44,723 nucleotides of DNA from the NCBI GenBank assembly GCA_947625555.1, contig CANQOT010000015.1:1-44723 (forward strand), given 5' to 3'. Below the pieces are notes generated by a model, which was not told where the DNA came from, made no database searches, and saw nothing but the letters and a program-made list of their open reading frames with translations. The position numbers and the translations under genes were made by a program. This stretch comes from an uncultured Clostridia bacterium. GTDB lineage: Bacteria; Bacillota; Clostridia; Christensenellales; Borkfalkiaceae. Shown piece by piece: positions 24,332 to 33,481 of the stretch (position 1 is the first letter of the stretch; each line of letters starts with the position of its first letter).

Positions 24332-25207
24332 TTATGTTGACTTTTCCTCTCTGGAATGTTCCCCCAAGAGCGGAAGCCCATAATAAGTCAAGCAACAGTT
24401 GACCTCATAGACATCATAGATCTTTTCTTTAAGAAAAAAACGGACGATCCTGTCTGTCAGGTCGATATTGCCGAGATGATACCCTGCGGAATGATAGAGT
24501 TTCTGCGCTCCCTCTTCGTCGAGTTTAAGCCCAATGACCAATGCAGCCACCGTGGATTTAGACGGTCTGTATTCGATGGTGTAATTCAAGCATTTTGAGA
24601 ATGTCGACTTTGAGATGCCGCATGCTCTATATACTTCTGAAAATTTCCGAAAGGATCTCGCCTCAATCAAGTCATTGAGAAGATCGCGGAAGCACTTCTC
24701 CCCCGAAACTTTTTGAGGCCCTTTCTTGAGATGTCTTTCGAGTTTCTCTTCAACTTCACTCCAATCGGTGTAAGACTGTTGCTCTGTCTCCGTTACGGGA
24801 GCAGTTATCGCATGCTCTACCGTTTGCAGAATAGCGTCATTTCCTTCCGCGGGCAAATAAACATTTATTTCGAGCGTCCGATTAGGCGAAGCGGCACCGC
24901 ATTCCGTCAACACGTCGAGCAAAGTGTTCCATACATACGGGGCAAGTGACCGCTCGGATGCAAACGTTTCGCCGTCGATTGCAAGCGAACCATATCCCCG
25001 CTTTTCTGCCAAAACAAGCGCGCCTTCAAGCCCTTCGCGCAAACATTCTTCAAAGGTTTCCTCCATGGGATCGACGGCCCCGACCATGATGCAGTTCCCG
25101 CCGGCATTCTGCCCCTCTTGGACAGTCCCCGGAAGAAGCGCCGCGCTTTTTGTCACCAAGCAATCGGCATTGATTTTTTCTTTGTCAAAATTTATGAATA
25201 TTTTCAC
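24332..25207 (-). CDS. macro-domain-like protein with C-terminal helix-turn-helix
   Basis: The preferred start is GTG at 25207, which has AAAGGAG 7 bases upstream; an ATG at 25249 has no site. Numbers below count from that GTG (291 residues). Residues 1-130 look like a divergent macro domain, with a strand followed by ADCLVTKSAALLPG, then GYGSLAIDGETF, then LEINVYLPAE. Macro domains bind ADP-ribose or related NAD products, which would suit the TIR protein upstream. The C-terminal about 110 residues hold an HTH (VYRACGISKSTFSKCLN, RPSKSTVAALVIGLKL) and a helical tail ending YEVNCCLTYYGLPLLG, a module I associate with Firmicute XRE-like regulators. The macro assignment is tentative. Confidence 0.6.
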   Translation of the reverse strand: MKIFINFDKEKINADCLVTKSAALLPGTVQEGQNAGGNCIMVGAVDPMEETFEECLREGLEGALVLAEKRGYGSLAIDGETFASERSLAPYVWNTLLDVLTECGAASPNRTLEINVYLPAEGNDAILQTVEHAITAPVTETEQQSYTDWSEVEEKLERHLKKGPQKVSGEKCFRDLLNDLIEARSFRKFSEVYRACGISKSTFSKCLNYTIEYRPSKSTVAALVIGLKLDEEGAQKLYHSAGYHLGNIDLTDRIVRFFLKEKIYDVYEVNCCLTYYGLPLLGEHSREEKST

Positions 25208-25318
25208 TCTCGTACTCCTTTCTCCTTTTAGGGAGATATTTTCTTGCATTACTCATTTTACACCATTTCTTTTTGAAAAACGATGCTCTATAAGCTACCT
25301 TTTTTTCTTTTTTGTGCT

Positions 25319-28300
25319 TTACTTTCCGACCCCGTTATATCCCCAAACTACAGGGCGACCATCCGGATTCCACTCTCGAGCCCATCTAAAAGGGCGATGC
25401 TTTACTTTACAATAAATTGTAAGAAAAGGGCAATAAGCGAACGTGCCGCTCCCCATTGAAACAACGCCCTTTGGAATCACTATATTTTTAAGTGATCGAC
25501 ATCCGGAGAAGGCATCATCCCCAATCATGTTTATGCCTTGAGGGAGATTCATTTCTATAAGCGATAAACAGTCTCCAAACACCATCTTTCCAATTTTGGA
25601 TATCCCTTTGGAGAGTACTATATTTTGAAGCGAAATACAACCGTAAAATGCCCAATCCCCAAGGGATGTCACGCTTTGAGGAATAGTAATGCTCGTAAGC
25701 GATTTACAACCCCTGAACGCACTACCCCCAATAGAGGTAACGCTTCGAGGGATATCGATGCTTTGAATAAATGTACAATCGCGAAACGAACCAAATCCAA
25801 TTTCCGTCACGCCATTGGGAATTACAACGTGTTGTGATGTCCCCGAATAGCGTATCAATTTTCTACCCGTTATCTGAAATTCCTTTTCAATTTTGCTTTG
25901 TTGCGGTCTCTTGAAATCTCCCCTACTATTCTCGGTGGATTGATTGAAATACCCGCAATTCCTAAACGCATTCTCTCCAATCGAGGTCACGCTCTCGGGG
26001 ATAACAATGCTTGTAAGTGACCTGCAATTCCTAAACGCATTCTCTCCGATTGAGGTTAATTGGCTTTGCCCCTGGAATATCACTCTCTCAAGCGCAATAC
26101 AGTCATTGAATGTATTCGCACCGATCCTGGTAACACTCTCGGGAATCACGATACTTTTAAGCGATCTGCAACCTGAAAACGCATTGCTTCCAACCGAAGT
26201 CAATTCGCTACCCCACTCAAATCTCACATTTTTAAGTATATCGCAATCTTTGAACGCTTCCTCTCCAATCGAAATCACACTTGCGGGAATTAATACTTCT
26301 TTTGCGCTACCGAGATATTTTTTGAGCTCCCCGTTGACGATTAGGAACTGTGCGAGATATTCCTTGTATTTTTTTTCTTCCTCTTCTCTTTGCTTTCTCT
26401 CTTCCTCGGCTTGGCGTTTTCTCTCTTCCTCTTCTATACGCTTTTTCTCTTCCTCAGCCTTGCGGGCAGCTTCGGCGGCTTTGCCCGATAATTTACGGAC
26501 CTCCTCGCCCTGGGGCGATTCGGTTGACGCCAAACTTTGTGTTTTAATCTGTTTTTGTTTTTTTAATTCGTCTTGCAATGCTTGCTCACGCTTTTTACTT
26601 GCCTCTAATTCATTCCGCAATGCTTGCTCGCGCGCCTGTGATTCCTCAGCCTTGCGGGCGGCTTCGGAGGCTTTTCGCGCTTCCTCAGCCTTGCGCCTTT
26701 CCTCTGCGATGCGGGCTGCTTCTTGCGCTTTACGCTGCTCTTCGGCAGTTCGAACGGCTTCGGCGGCTTTGCCCGATAATTTACGGGTTTCCTCGCCCTG
26801 GGGCGATTCGGTTGACGCCAAACTTTGTGTTTTAATCTGTTTTTGTTTTTCTAATTCGTGTTGCAACGCTTGCTCACGCTTTTTACTTGCCTCTAATTCA
26901 TTCCGCAATGCTTGCTCGCGCGCCTGTGATTCCTCATTGTAGGCTTTTAATCGCTCGTTCAGATATGCATGAGAATCAAGAAGTTTGATCCCGCCACACT
27001 TTGGGCAATAACCATACTGGGAAGAATATGATCCGTTACAATTGGGGCAGTACTTCAAATAACGTTCGATATAGTTCTTCCCGCGCTCAACGCGGTTTTT
27101 TACGGCTTCTACAACGTCTTGATTGGTCCAAGTTTTCCCCGCTTCGGTCATTTTATAATCTTGAATGTTTGTGCCGCGCAATCTGTCGGGAAGCGCTACG
27201 GGACCGTCCTTAAAAAAAACGATGATTTGTTGCTCGGGGCTTTGATTCCTCTGTTTCAAGAAATTGCAGAAGCGCGTGTATTCATTCTTGACCCACGGTG
27301 TATCAAGATAGTCCTTATTGCTACAAATAATAATCATACACCGAGCCGTTGAAAGCGCATACATAATGTGTGCTTCAAATTCAGGGCCATTATCCTTTAT
27401 TGCTTTGGTGCAACTATATGGCGCACAAAAAGTACTGAGAAGCGGAGGATCATTCTCCCCGTCCCCTTTTATGTTAAGATCATTATATAATCCTTGTTCC
27501 AAAAGCCATTTATAATCTTCGGTATCTTGATCACCGTCATGCTCTTTTAGACAAATAAAACAGTCAAAATTTATTTTCTTATCTTCGAATCCTCGGTAAA
27601 AACATAAAGTTTCCTGTACTTTTTTTGCAAACTCCTCCATCCGCTCCTTAATTTGTTTATCTTCTTTTTTGCTTTTTTCTTCCGCCAACTTAAAAAAAGA
27701 ATTATGGAAAAGGTCGACATTTTGATCAAAGCATATGGGTTGTTCGCAGTTCTTGACGGGGTCCCATATGATTTGGATCTTACAATCTGCAAGCGCTCGA
27801 CCGAAATATGCCTCCGCCTGAACTGCTGTATCGTACGTAGCTTTTTCAAAAAGCTTCTCAGCGTGGTCGAAATCAGCCTCGCGCAAGGCATTCCACGCCG
27901 CTTGAAGTTCACAAGAACGGTCCCATGAGAGGTTTTTTAATGTGTCATGAATGGTTTCCAACATTCCCATCAGTGAGCCGTATTGCTTTTCTGCCTGATA
28001 GGAAGCTTGTTTGCACAACGCTTGAATACTTGCCAAAAGATCACGGCCGTCTGCAAGCTGACCGCGCAGTTCCGCCATGATGCGATCCATCACCTCTGTG
28101 CGCTCTTTATTTTTATCATTTTGAAGTGCCAATAGGTTCGCTTTGATTGCGCCGATGACATCTTTTTCCGTCGCAGCTTGCCTCTCTTCTATGGCGCAAA
28201 GTCTTCCCATCACTTCGTTTTCGATCAATTCCTTGATCAAATCTGCCTCGCGCGCAACATTTCCATCTATTGCGGACATTTTTTGCAAGAGTTCGTCCTT

Positions 28301-28387
28301 CATAGAATCCATCATCTTCTCGACGGCTTTCTCATCAAGTCCGATCTTGCTCCAAAATGCAGCTATTTTGTTGTTTTCCCCTTTCAT
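25319..28387 (-). CDS. cytoplasmic TIR - zinc ribbon - coiled coil - LRR protein
   Basis: The 1022-residue protein has no signal peptide or membrane segment. Residues 1-155 are helical, and about 157-203 are TPR-like (ADFDHAEKLFEKATYDTAVQ). A TIR-like domain spans about 272-400: FDCFICLKEHDGDQDTEDYK, then PEFEAHIMYALSTARCMIII, then WVKNEYTRF. Glu338 is the candidate NADase glutamate. A CxxC...CxxC zinc ribbon follows (Cys447, 450, 461, 464). Residues 470-675 are a long Ala/Glu/Lys/Arg coiled coil with a 96-residue internal duplication. BspA-type LRR_5 repeats run from about 695 to 995 (IGENAFRNCRSLTSIVIPES). TIR domains in bacterial immunity make or cleave NAD-derived signals. A TIR plus LRR in one cytoplasmic bacterial protein recalls plant and animal receptors. 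Confidence 0.85.
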   Translation of the reverse strand: MKGENNKIAAFWSKIGLDEKAVEKMMDSMKDELLQKMSAIDGNVAREADLIKELIENEVMGRLCAIEERQAATEKDVIGAIKANLLALQNDKNKERTEVMDRIMAELRGQLADGRDLLASIQALCKQASYQAEKQYGSLMGMLETIHDTLKNLSWDRSCELQAAWNALREADFDHAEKLFEKATYDTAVQAEAYFGRALADCKIQIIWDPVKNCEQPICFDQNVDLFHNSFFKLAEEKSKKEDKQIKERMEEFAKKVQETLCFYRGFEDKKINFDCFICLKEHDGDQDTEDYKWLLEQGLYNDLNIKGDGENDPPLLSTFCAPYSCTKAIKDNGPEFEAHIMYALSTARCMIIICSNKDYLDTPWVKNEYTRFCNFLKQRNQSPEQQIIVFFKDGPVALPDRLRGTNIQDYKMTEAGKTWTNQDVVEAVKNRVERGKNYIERYLKYCPNCNGSYSSQYGYCPKCGGIKLLDSHAYLNERLKAYNEESQAREQALRNELEASKKREQALQHELEKQKQIKTQSLASTESPQGEETRKLSGKAAEAVRTAEEQRKAQEAARIAEERRKAEEARKASEAARKAEESQAREQALRNELEASKKREQALQDELKKQKQIKTQSLASTESPQGEEVRKLSGKAAEAARKAEEEKKRIEEEERKRQAEEERKQREEEEKKYKEYLAQFLIVNGELKKYLGSAKEVLIPASVISIGEEAFKDCDILKNVRFEWGSELTSVGSNAFSGCRSLKSIVIPESVTRIGANTFNDCIALERVIFQGQSQLTSIGENAFRNCRSLTSIVIPESVTSIGENAFRNCGYFNQSTENSRGDFKRPQQSKIEKEFQITGRKLIRYSGTSQHVVIPNGVTEIGFGSFRDCTFIQSIDIPRSVTSIGGSAFRGCKSLTSITIPQSVTSLGDWAFYGCISLQNIVLSKGISKIGKMVFGDCLSLIEMNLPQGINMIGDDAFSGCRSLKNIVIPKGVVSMGSGTFAYCPFLTIYCKVKHRPFRWAREWNPDGRPVVWGYNGVGK
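26466..26935. repeat. internal 288-bp-period duplication in the coiled coil of the TIR-LRR gene
   Basis: About 180 bases at 26754-26935 are nearly identical to 26466-26647. Each copy encodes EESQAREQALRNELEASKKR, then QIKTQSLASTESPQGEE, then RKLSGKAAEA. The high DNA identity means the duplication is recent and the coiled-coil length may vary between strains. Confidence 0.85.
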
Positions 28388-28414
28388 TCCGCGGCCCTCT
28401 CCTCTTTCGTCGCT

Positions 28415-29125
28415 TTAATGGTTGTTGATCTGACTTCCGCAACAGGCAATATTGTTATTCTTGATTACTATTTGATATTTCTTTTCAAATTCATCCATCT
28501 TCAACTCTTCGCCGTTCAGAACTCTTACGATATCATTTTCAAGGTTGGTTGACGCCCGCATATCCATGATTCGTTCAACTACAAACGCCAATACATCTAC
28601 AGAGAATCCGACCGCACCGATGATACTGCCAATCTTGCCCCCGCCGATCCCGCCGACTTCATAAACCTCTAAGATCGCAAATACTGTTGCGATAACCGAA
28701 GCAATGCCAAGCAGAATCAAAAAAACAGCAACTCCTTTCCTGCGCTTTGCACGGCGTTCACTTACACCAATTCTGATGGAAGACAATTTGATCAAATCAT
28801 CGCTGAAAGAAGAGAGCCATTCTTTCAGACTCCCTATCAGGTCAAGGAAAAATCTCTCGATCTCCGGGATGGCCGATGCGTTGTTTGCAGGAAGAAAGTG
28901 TTTCAATGCACTTGTACAACTTCTGCAAAACGCATCGAAATCCTTCGGAAATTCCGCGATCGCCACCGGCTCATGCCCGTCTCTGTATTTCAGCTTCGTT
29001 TTTGCGGGAACAATGTAAAGAAGATCTTTCAACTGCGGATAGTATTTTATGTAATATCCTTCCAACAGAACATCATTTTTTAATATGCTCTTATCTATTT
29101 GTTCCAGCAATTCTTTTTTCGTCAT
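28415..29125 (-). CDS. two-TM protein, paralogue of the one at 33482
   Basis: The start is set at the ATG at 29125 (GAGGAG upstream) because the promoter at 29151-29180 overlaps the longer reading. The 236-residue protein has a cytoplasmic helical N-terminal region (about 1-130) and two membrane segments (GVAVFLILLGIASVIATVFA and IIGAVGFSVDVLAFVV). A short C-terminal cytoplasmic tail rich in Asn follows (KNNNIACCGSQINNH). Its start (MTKKELL), second membrane segment and overall layout match the protein at 33482. The tail could be an oligomerising motif. It directly precedes the TIR-LRR gene, 27 bp away. Confidence 0.75.
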   Translation of the reverse strand: MTKKELLEQIDKSILKNDVLLEGYYIKYYPQLKDLLYIVPAKTKLKYRDGHEPVAIAEFPKDFDAFCRSCTSALKHFLPANNASAIPEIERFFLDLIGSLKEWLSSFSDDLIKLSSIRIGVSERRAKRRKGVAVFLILLGIASVIATVFAILEVYEVGGIGGGKIGSIIGAVGFSVDVLAFVVERIMDMRASTNLENDIVRVLNGEELKMDEFEKKYQIVIKNNNIACCGSQINNH

Positions 29126-29150
29126 ATGTTCTGTCTCCTCATTTGTCCGC

Positions 29151-29180
29151 ATTATATCATAATCATTCATGTTTCGTCAA
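29151..29180 (-). promoter_or_regulatory. promoter of transcription unit 2 (two-TM, TIR-LRR, macro-HTH)
   Basis: TTGACG (29175-29180) lies 18 bases before TATAAT (29151-29156) on the minus strand, about 25 bases ahead of the corrected start at 29125. Confidence 0.8.
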
Positions 29181-29214
29181 TTGTTGCGGGTAAAATGTTG
29201 CTTTCAACTCCACG

Positions 29215-29246
29215 AAAAAAGCCCCTCGGCTTGCGCCGAAGAGCTT
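29215..29246 (-). terminator. terminator of transcription unit 1
   Basis: The stem GCTCTTCGGC/GCCGAGGGGC with a four-base loop is followed on the minus strand by TTTTTT (29215-29220). It lies 14 bases past the stop at 29261 and separates units 1 and 2. Confidence 0.85.
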
Positions 29247-29260
29247 TTCTGGGTTTGCGG

Positions 29261-30763
29261 TTATTCTGCCTTTTTCAGATATTCTATCGCCTGTTCCGTG
29301 AGGGAGCGGCCGCGGCCCGTGACGGATATGAATTTGATCTTCACAAGGTAGGGTTCGTATTCGGAAAGGTACTTCTTCGGGTCGAGACCCACGCGGGCGG
29401 AGAGCGTCTCGGCACCGATCACGCCGCTCGCCTCCTCGCCAATTGTGCGCAGGATTTCAAGATCTTTTTTCCCCAAGCCAATTGGATCGATCCCCATCTC
29501 TTCAAAGAAGCGCTGCGCAACGGCAAGGTCGATATGGGTGGAAGTGCGTTTGCCGCTATCGTCGTAGAGTTCGCGATCGAGCCCTTCTACAAAGGAATTG
29601 ACATAACGGATAGAGCCGCGGCTGCGCGGAATGCATGTGGCGATCGCCTCTTCCGTAATCGTAAGCCCCTTCGCGGCGACCTTCGTCCTGTAAATCTGCC
29701 TAAGTTCGTCCGCCGTGTAGTCCACCATCTGGAATTTCAGCCTCAGGCAACGATCTTTTATGGTGTTGAGCACTTTATCGTCGTCCGTCGTCGCGGCAAT
29801 GAAAGTAAATTCCTCGATGGGGATCCGTTTAACGTTCCCGTTGACATCGGGCGGGGAGACATAGACCCTGCTTTCGAGCAAGGTGAGAAGGCTGGATTGC
29901 AACTCGTCTGTCAGCATATGTACCTCATCGAATGCGATGACGACGGGTTCATTCTCCCGCGCTACGCGCATGAGAAAGTTTTGCAATGCTTTCAACGACT
30001 GTTGGCTGTTGCGGTATTGCGAGCAATCCATCCATTCGAAGCGCACGCCGAGCGACTTTGCGATCAGCCGCATCAGCGTGGACTTACCAAGCCCGGGATT
30101 ACCAAAGAGCAGAATGTTGTCGAGATGATGTTTTCCCTCTGCTTTGGCAATGGCGATCTCCTTCAAGAGGACTTTGACAATATGTTGTTGTCCGATGAAG
30201 TGTTCCAAAGAATCGGGTTCATAGACGGGCGGGGCAAGCGTCTCGCCGACCTCCCCCATGGGCAGCTCGGGGAACTCTTCTTTCGGTTCGTCAAGCCCTT
30301 CGCCGGCTTCACCTTCTTCGGGAGGTTGTTCAGCGGGCGTTTGGGGCATGGGTGAACCCGCCATCGGATTTTCGGCGACAACAGATTCGCCGCCGCCCGT
30401 TTCGGAGGGAGTGAGGTCGACAATATCGGGCACGCCCCCCCTTTCGTCGGAAGGAAAACTCGCACCGCCGAGCAGGTCCCCCAAACTCGGCAGAGAGATG
30501 TCGTTCGAGAGACCGAAAAACTTCCTGATGCGCGGATCGGAAAGCCCGTGCGCCTGCACGATCCCGATATAGCCACCGAGGATGTCCTGCCAGCGGCTGA
30601 GCTTGGCCTTGATGACGATAGGGTCGCCGTTCTCTTTGCGATATTGTTCCGCAAAAATAGAATAGAGATCGCGAAGACTGTCGATCACGCCCTGTTTGTT
30701 TCCCGCCCTCGCGGCAAGAAGCGCCGCCCTGTATTTCTCACGAAATAGATCCTTGAATTCCAT
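29261..30763 (-). CDS. RuvB-like AAA+ ATPase with a MIT-like N-terminal domain
   Basis: The 500-residue protein begins with a three-helix, MIT-like module (about 5-86, ending LSDPRIRKFFGLS). A disordered Pro/Glu/Gly linker spans about 90-180. The rest follows RuvB order. It starts LEHFIGQQHIVKVLLKEI, then Walker A GNPGLGKST (221-229), Walker B VIAFDEVH, sensor 1 FIAATTDDD and arginine region IKDRCLRLKF. A C-terminal winged helix (DLEILRTIGEEASGVIGAET) completes it. True RuvB is about 340 residues and works on Holliday junctions; the extra N-terminal module and the neighbours argue for a different job here. It is the last gene of unit 1. Confidence 0.82.
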   Translation of the reverse strand: MEFKDLFREKYRAALLAARAGNKQGVIDSLRDLYSIFAEQYRKENGDPIVIKAKLSRWQDILGGYIGIVQAHGLSDPRIRKFFGLSNDISLPSLGDLLGGASFPSDERGGVPDIVDLTPSETGGGESVVAENPMAGSPMPQTPAEQPPEEGEAGEGLDEPKEEFPELPMGEVGETLAPPVYEPDSLEHFIGQQHIVKVLLKEIAIAKAEGKHHLDNILLFGNPGLGKSTLMRLIAKSLGVRFEWMDCSQYRNSQQSLKALQNFLMRVARENEPVVIAFDEVHMLTDELQSSLLTLLESRVYVSPPDVNGNVKRIPIEEFTFIAATTDDDKVLNTIKDRCLRLKFQMVDYTADELRQIYRTKVAAKGLTITEEAIATCIPRSRGSIRYVNSFVEGLDRELYDDSGKRTSTHIDLAVAQRFFEEMGIDPIGLGKKDLEILRTIGEEASGVIGAETLSARVGLDPKKYLSEYEPYLVKIKFISVTGRGRSLTEQAIEYLKKAE

Positions 30764-30788
30764 ATCATCTCTCCTTTTTGCTTGTACA

Positions 30789-33455
30789 TTAAGATTGCCC
30801 TTTGTATCCCCATATTACGGGACGGCCGTTGGGATTCCAATCCTCGTCCCATCCGCCAGGTTTTTCCGCCGTCTCGCAGTAAATTGTAAGTGAACTGCAG
30901 GCATAAAACGCGTGTGATCCGACTTTGGTAACGCTCGCGGGAATGACAATGCTTGTAAGCGAAATACAATCCTCAAACGCACCGTATCCGATGGAGGTCA
31001 CGCTTGTCGGAATCTCTATGCTTCTAAAAGTACAATACGCAAATGCGAAGCTTGCTATAGAGGTCACGCTACCGTCTTGGGGAATAATACTTTCATTACA
31101 CCCGATGACCAAAGTCTTGCTTGCCGTTTGGATGATACAATTCCTACTTGCATGGTAGGTTGTATTCGCAGAGTCAACTTCGATATTTTTAAGCGATTGA
31201 CATCCCGCAAACGCAAAACTTCCAATGGAGGAGACATTCTTGGGAATTATAATATCCGTAATTTTATTGCAAGCATAAAATGCCCCATCCTCAATTAAGC
31301 TCAATTGGCTGTCCCCTTCAAACATTACGTTTTCGAGTGAGTTGCACCAAGAAAACGCATAGCTACCAATTGATGTTACACTCGCAGGAATTGTAATTTT
31401 TATAAGCGAATAGCAAGACTTAAATGCCTCATCTACAATCAATCGGGTGCCCGGCTTTATTATATATGTACCTGAAATCGTCTCTTTCGCTTCAATCAAA
31501 CAATTATCGATATAAAGTACCAGTTGTTTATCCCAATTATGTACGTCATTGTAAATTGATGTGCCTAAAAATGCATCATCACCGATTTTGGTTACACTCG
31601 CGGGGATCGAGATATTCGAAAGCGAACTGCAATTATAAAATGCATCATCACCGATTTTGGTTACGGTTTCGGGAATCGAGATGTTCGAAAGCGAACTGCA
31701 ACCATAAAATGCATACCATCCAATCGTGGTCAATTGACTATCCCTTGCAAACGTGACGCTTGTAAGTGAACTGCAACCCATAAAAGCCCCGCTCATATAT
31801 CCGCCATCAATTTTGGTTACGGTTTTGGGAATCGTAATGCTTGTAAGAGATGTGCAATTCATGAACGCTTCCTCCGCAACCAATGTTCCCCCGGTGAGTA
31901 CGACTTCTTTGAGGGAAGCGGGAACGTATTCGGCGTTTTCTGAAGAATCACTCGCACCGAAGATATAGCCGAAATACGTTGCATCGGAGCCGTTCCCCAC
32001 CACAGGAAGAGAAAACTTTTCAAGTCCGCTACAACCCATAAACGCTTTCTCGCCGATCGAGGTCATGCCGTTGGGAATTGTGATTTCCGTAAGAGACTCG
32101 CATCCTGAAAATGCACTATGACCGATTTCAGTTACAGTTTCTGGAATCGTAATGCTTGTAAGAGATGTGCAATTCATGAACGCTTCCTCCGCAACCAATG
32201 TTCCCCCAGCGAGGACGACTTCTTTGAGGGAGACAGGAACGAATTTGGCGTTTTCGGAAGAATCACTTGCGCCGAAGATATAGCCGAAGTGTGTTTCATC
32301 ATATCCGTTCCCAACAAAGGGAAGCGTGATCTTTTCAAGTCGGTTGCAACCCATAAATGCTTTCTCACCAATTGAGGTCACGCTGTTGGGAATCGTGACA
32401 TCCGTAAGCGACGCGCAGCCTGAAAACGCAAATTGCCCGATCGCCTGTAAGCTCTCGGGAAGGTTAAGCCGGGTGATCTCCGCGCCGTAAAAGGTGTATG
32501 CAGGAACCGATTCGATCCCCTCTTCCAATGCAATCTCGCCGGAGATGGGCTCTTTGCTCAAAGTCAAACTTTTCGCATAGATGAGAGGGTTGGCATATGC
32601 CCCCTCGAACGTGATCTTGCACCACGCCTGCAAATCGTTGATATTTACATTTTGGAGATTTATGCAACCTTGAAAAGCGTTGCCGATATATGTCACGCTC
32701 TCCGGGATGACAATTTTTTCCAATGAAGAAAAATTGGTAAAAGCACTGTCCTCGATCCTTTGGATCGAAGTTGAAAGATTGACGCTCTCTACTGGGTCAT
32801 TCTCCGACGTGACGGCTTTTCCGATAGCGGTAACGCGATAACGGTTCCCCTCTTCGTCTTCAACATAATTGGGGAAAATAATGTCCTCTTGTAATTCTTT
32901 TACGCTGACCGTCGCCGTTCCATCTTTGTTTACAGTTACCCAAAATCCCTCATACTCAAAGCCTGTGGATTTGAAATGTTGCCATAAAACGATCCCCCCA
33001 CCGACCAAGAGGAGTACCGCAAGCACCCCCGCCAATACCGAGAGCACGATCGTTCTCTTTTTTTGCTTCTTCTTGGTCGTCTTGGTCAAATTATACAATT
33101 CGGCAGTCTTTTGACGAATGTCCTCCGTGTTTGTAAGGATTTTCTTCAAAGACCCATTGAGCAATTGGGCATGGTCCAATACATCTTGAAGGGGAACGCG
33201 CTCGGAATTGTTTTTTACATAAGAATAGCACTCATTAGTAATTTTATTGAGCTCCTCCGGCGACAACTCCTCTCCAACCGTCTCCTTCAAAAAGCGTCTA
33301 AAGTCTGAAGTAGTCGGCTTCCCTCCATCTGAAGGAAGATTGAACACAAAGATATTGCCGTTTTGGATCCCCACGGTAAGTCCGCCGTAATTATTGCCTT
33401 GGCTTATCGTTGTAGAATAATCATCAAAATGTGTATTGCTCGTGTTGGCGTCCAT
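30789..33455 (-). CDS. membrane LRR protein with an N-terminal RHIM-like motif
   Basis: The 888-residue protein starts with STTISQGNNYGGLTVGIQNG (14-33), which matches the C-terminal motif of the protein encoded just upstream at 33482. A helical domain follows (about 45-125). A Lys-rich stop (KKKQKKR) precedes one membrane segment (135-158), so the N-terminus should be cytoplasmic. The remaining about 700 residues are outside and consist of BspA-type LRR_5 repeats (pattern: AFxxCxSLxxIxIPxSVTxIG). Two stretches of about 105 residues are near-copies. It looks like a surface sensor with a cytoplasmic signalling motif, possibly talking to the two-TM protein 26 bp upstream. Confidence 0.85.
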   Translation of the reverse strand: MDANTSNTHFDDYSTTISQGNNYGGLTVGIQNGNIFVFNLPSDGGKPTTSDFRRFLKETVGEELSPEELNKITNECYSYVKNNSERVPLQDVLDHAQLLNGSLKKILTNTEDIRQKTAELYNLTKTTKKKQKKRTIVLSVLAGVLAVLLLVGGGIVLWQHFKSTGFEYEGFWVTVNKDGTATVSVKELQEDIIFPNYVEDEEGNRYRVTAIGKAVTSENDPVESVNLSTSIQRIEDSAFTNFSSLEKIVIPESVTYIGNAFQGCINLQNVNINDLQAWCKITFEGAYANPLIYAKSLTLSKEPISGEIALEEGIESVPAYTFYGAEITRLNLPESLQAIGQFAFSGCASLTDVTIPNSVTSIGEKAFMGCNRLEKITLPFVGNGYDETHFGYIFGASDSSENAKFVPVSLKEVVLAGGTLVAEEAFMNCTSLTSITIPETVTEIGHSAFSGCESLTEITIPNGMTSIGEKAFMGCSGLEKFSLPVVGNGSDATYFGYIFGASDSSENAEYVPASLKEVVLTGGTLVAEEAFMNCTSLTSITIPKTVTKIDGGYMSGAFMGCSSLTSVTFARDSQLTTIGWYAFYGCSSLSNISIPETVTKIGDDAFYNCSSLSNISIPASVTKIGDDAFLGTSIYNDVHNWDKQLVLYIDNCLIEAKETISGTYIIKPGTRLIVDEAFKSCYSLIKITIPASVTSIGSYAFSWCNSLENVMFEGDSQLSLIEDGAFYACNKITDIIIPKNVSSIGSFAFAGCQSLKNIEVDSANTTYHASRNCIIQTASKTLVIGCNESIIPQDGSVTSIASFAFAYCTFRSIEIPTSVTSIGYGAFEDCISLTSIVIPASVTKVGSHAFYACSSLTIYCETAEKPGGWDEDWNPNGRPVIWGYKGQS
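31836..32380. repeat. 315-bp-period duplication within the membrane LRR gene
   Basis: aatgcttgtaagagatgtgc begins at 31836 and again at 32151, and the sequence that follows stays closely similar, encoding VAEEAFMNCTSLTSI and FGYIFGASDSSENA in both. The 105-codon step keeps the reading frame. Confidence 0.8.
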
Positions 33456-33481
33456 TTATTATCTCCTCTGCGAGTGAAAGG

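Noticed and set aside
30789-33455. CRISPR-like regular repeats
   Set aside because: The periodicity comes from in-frame LRR codons inside an open gene; spacers and a constant repeat are absent.
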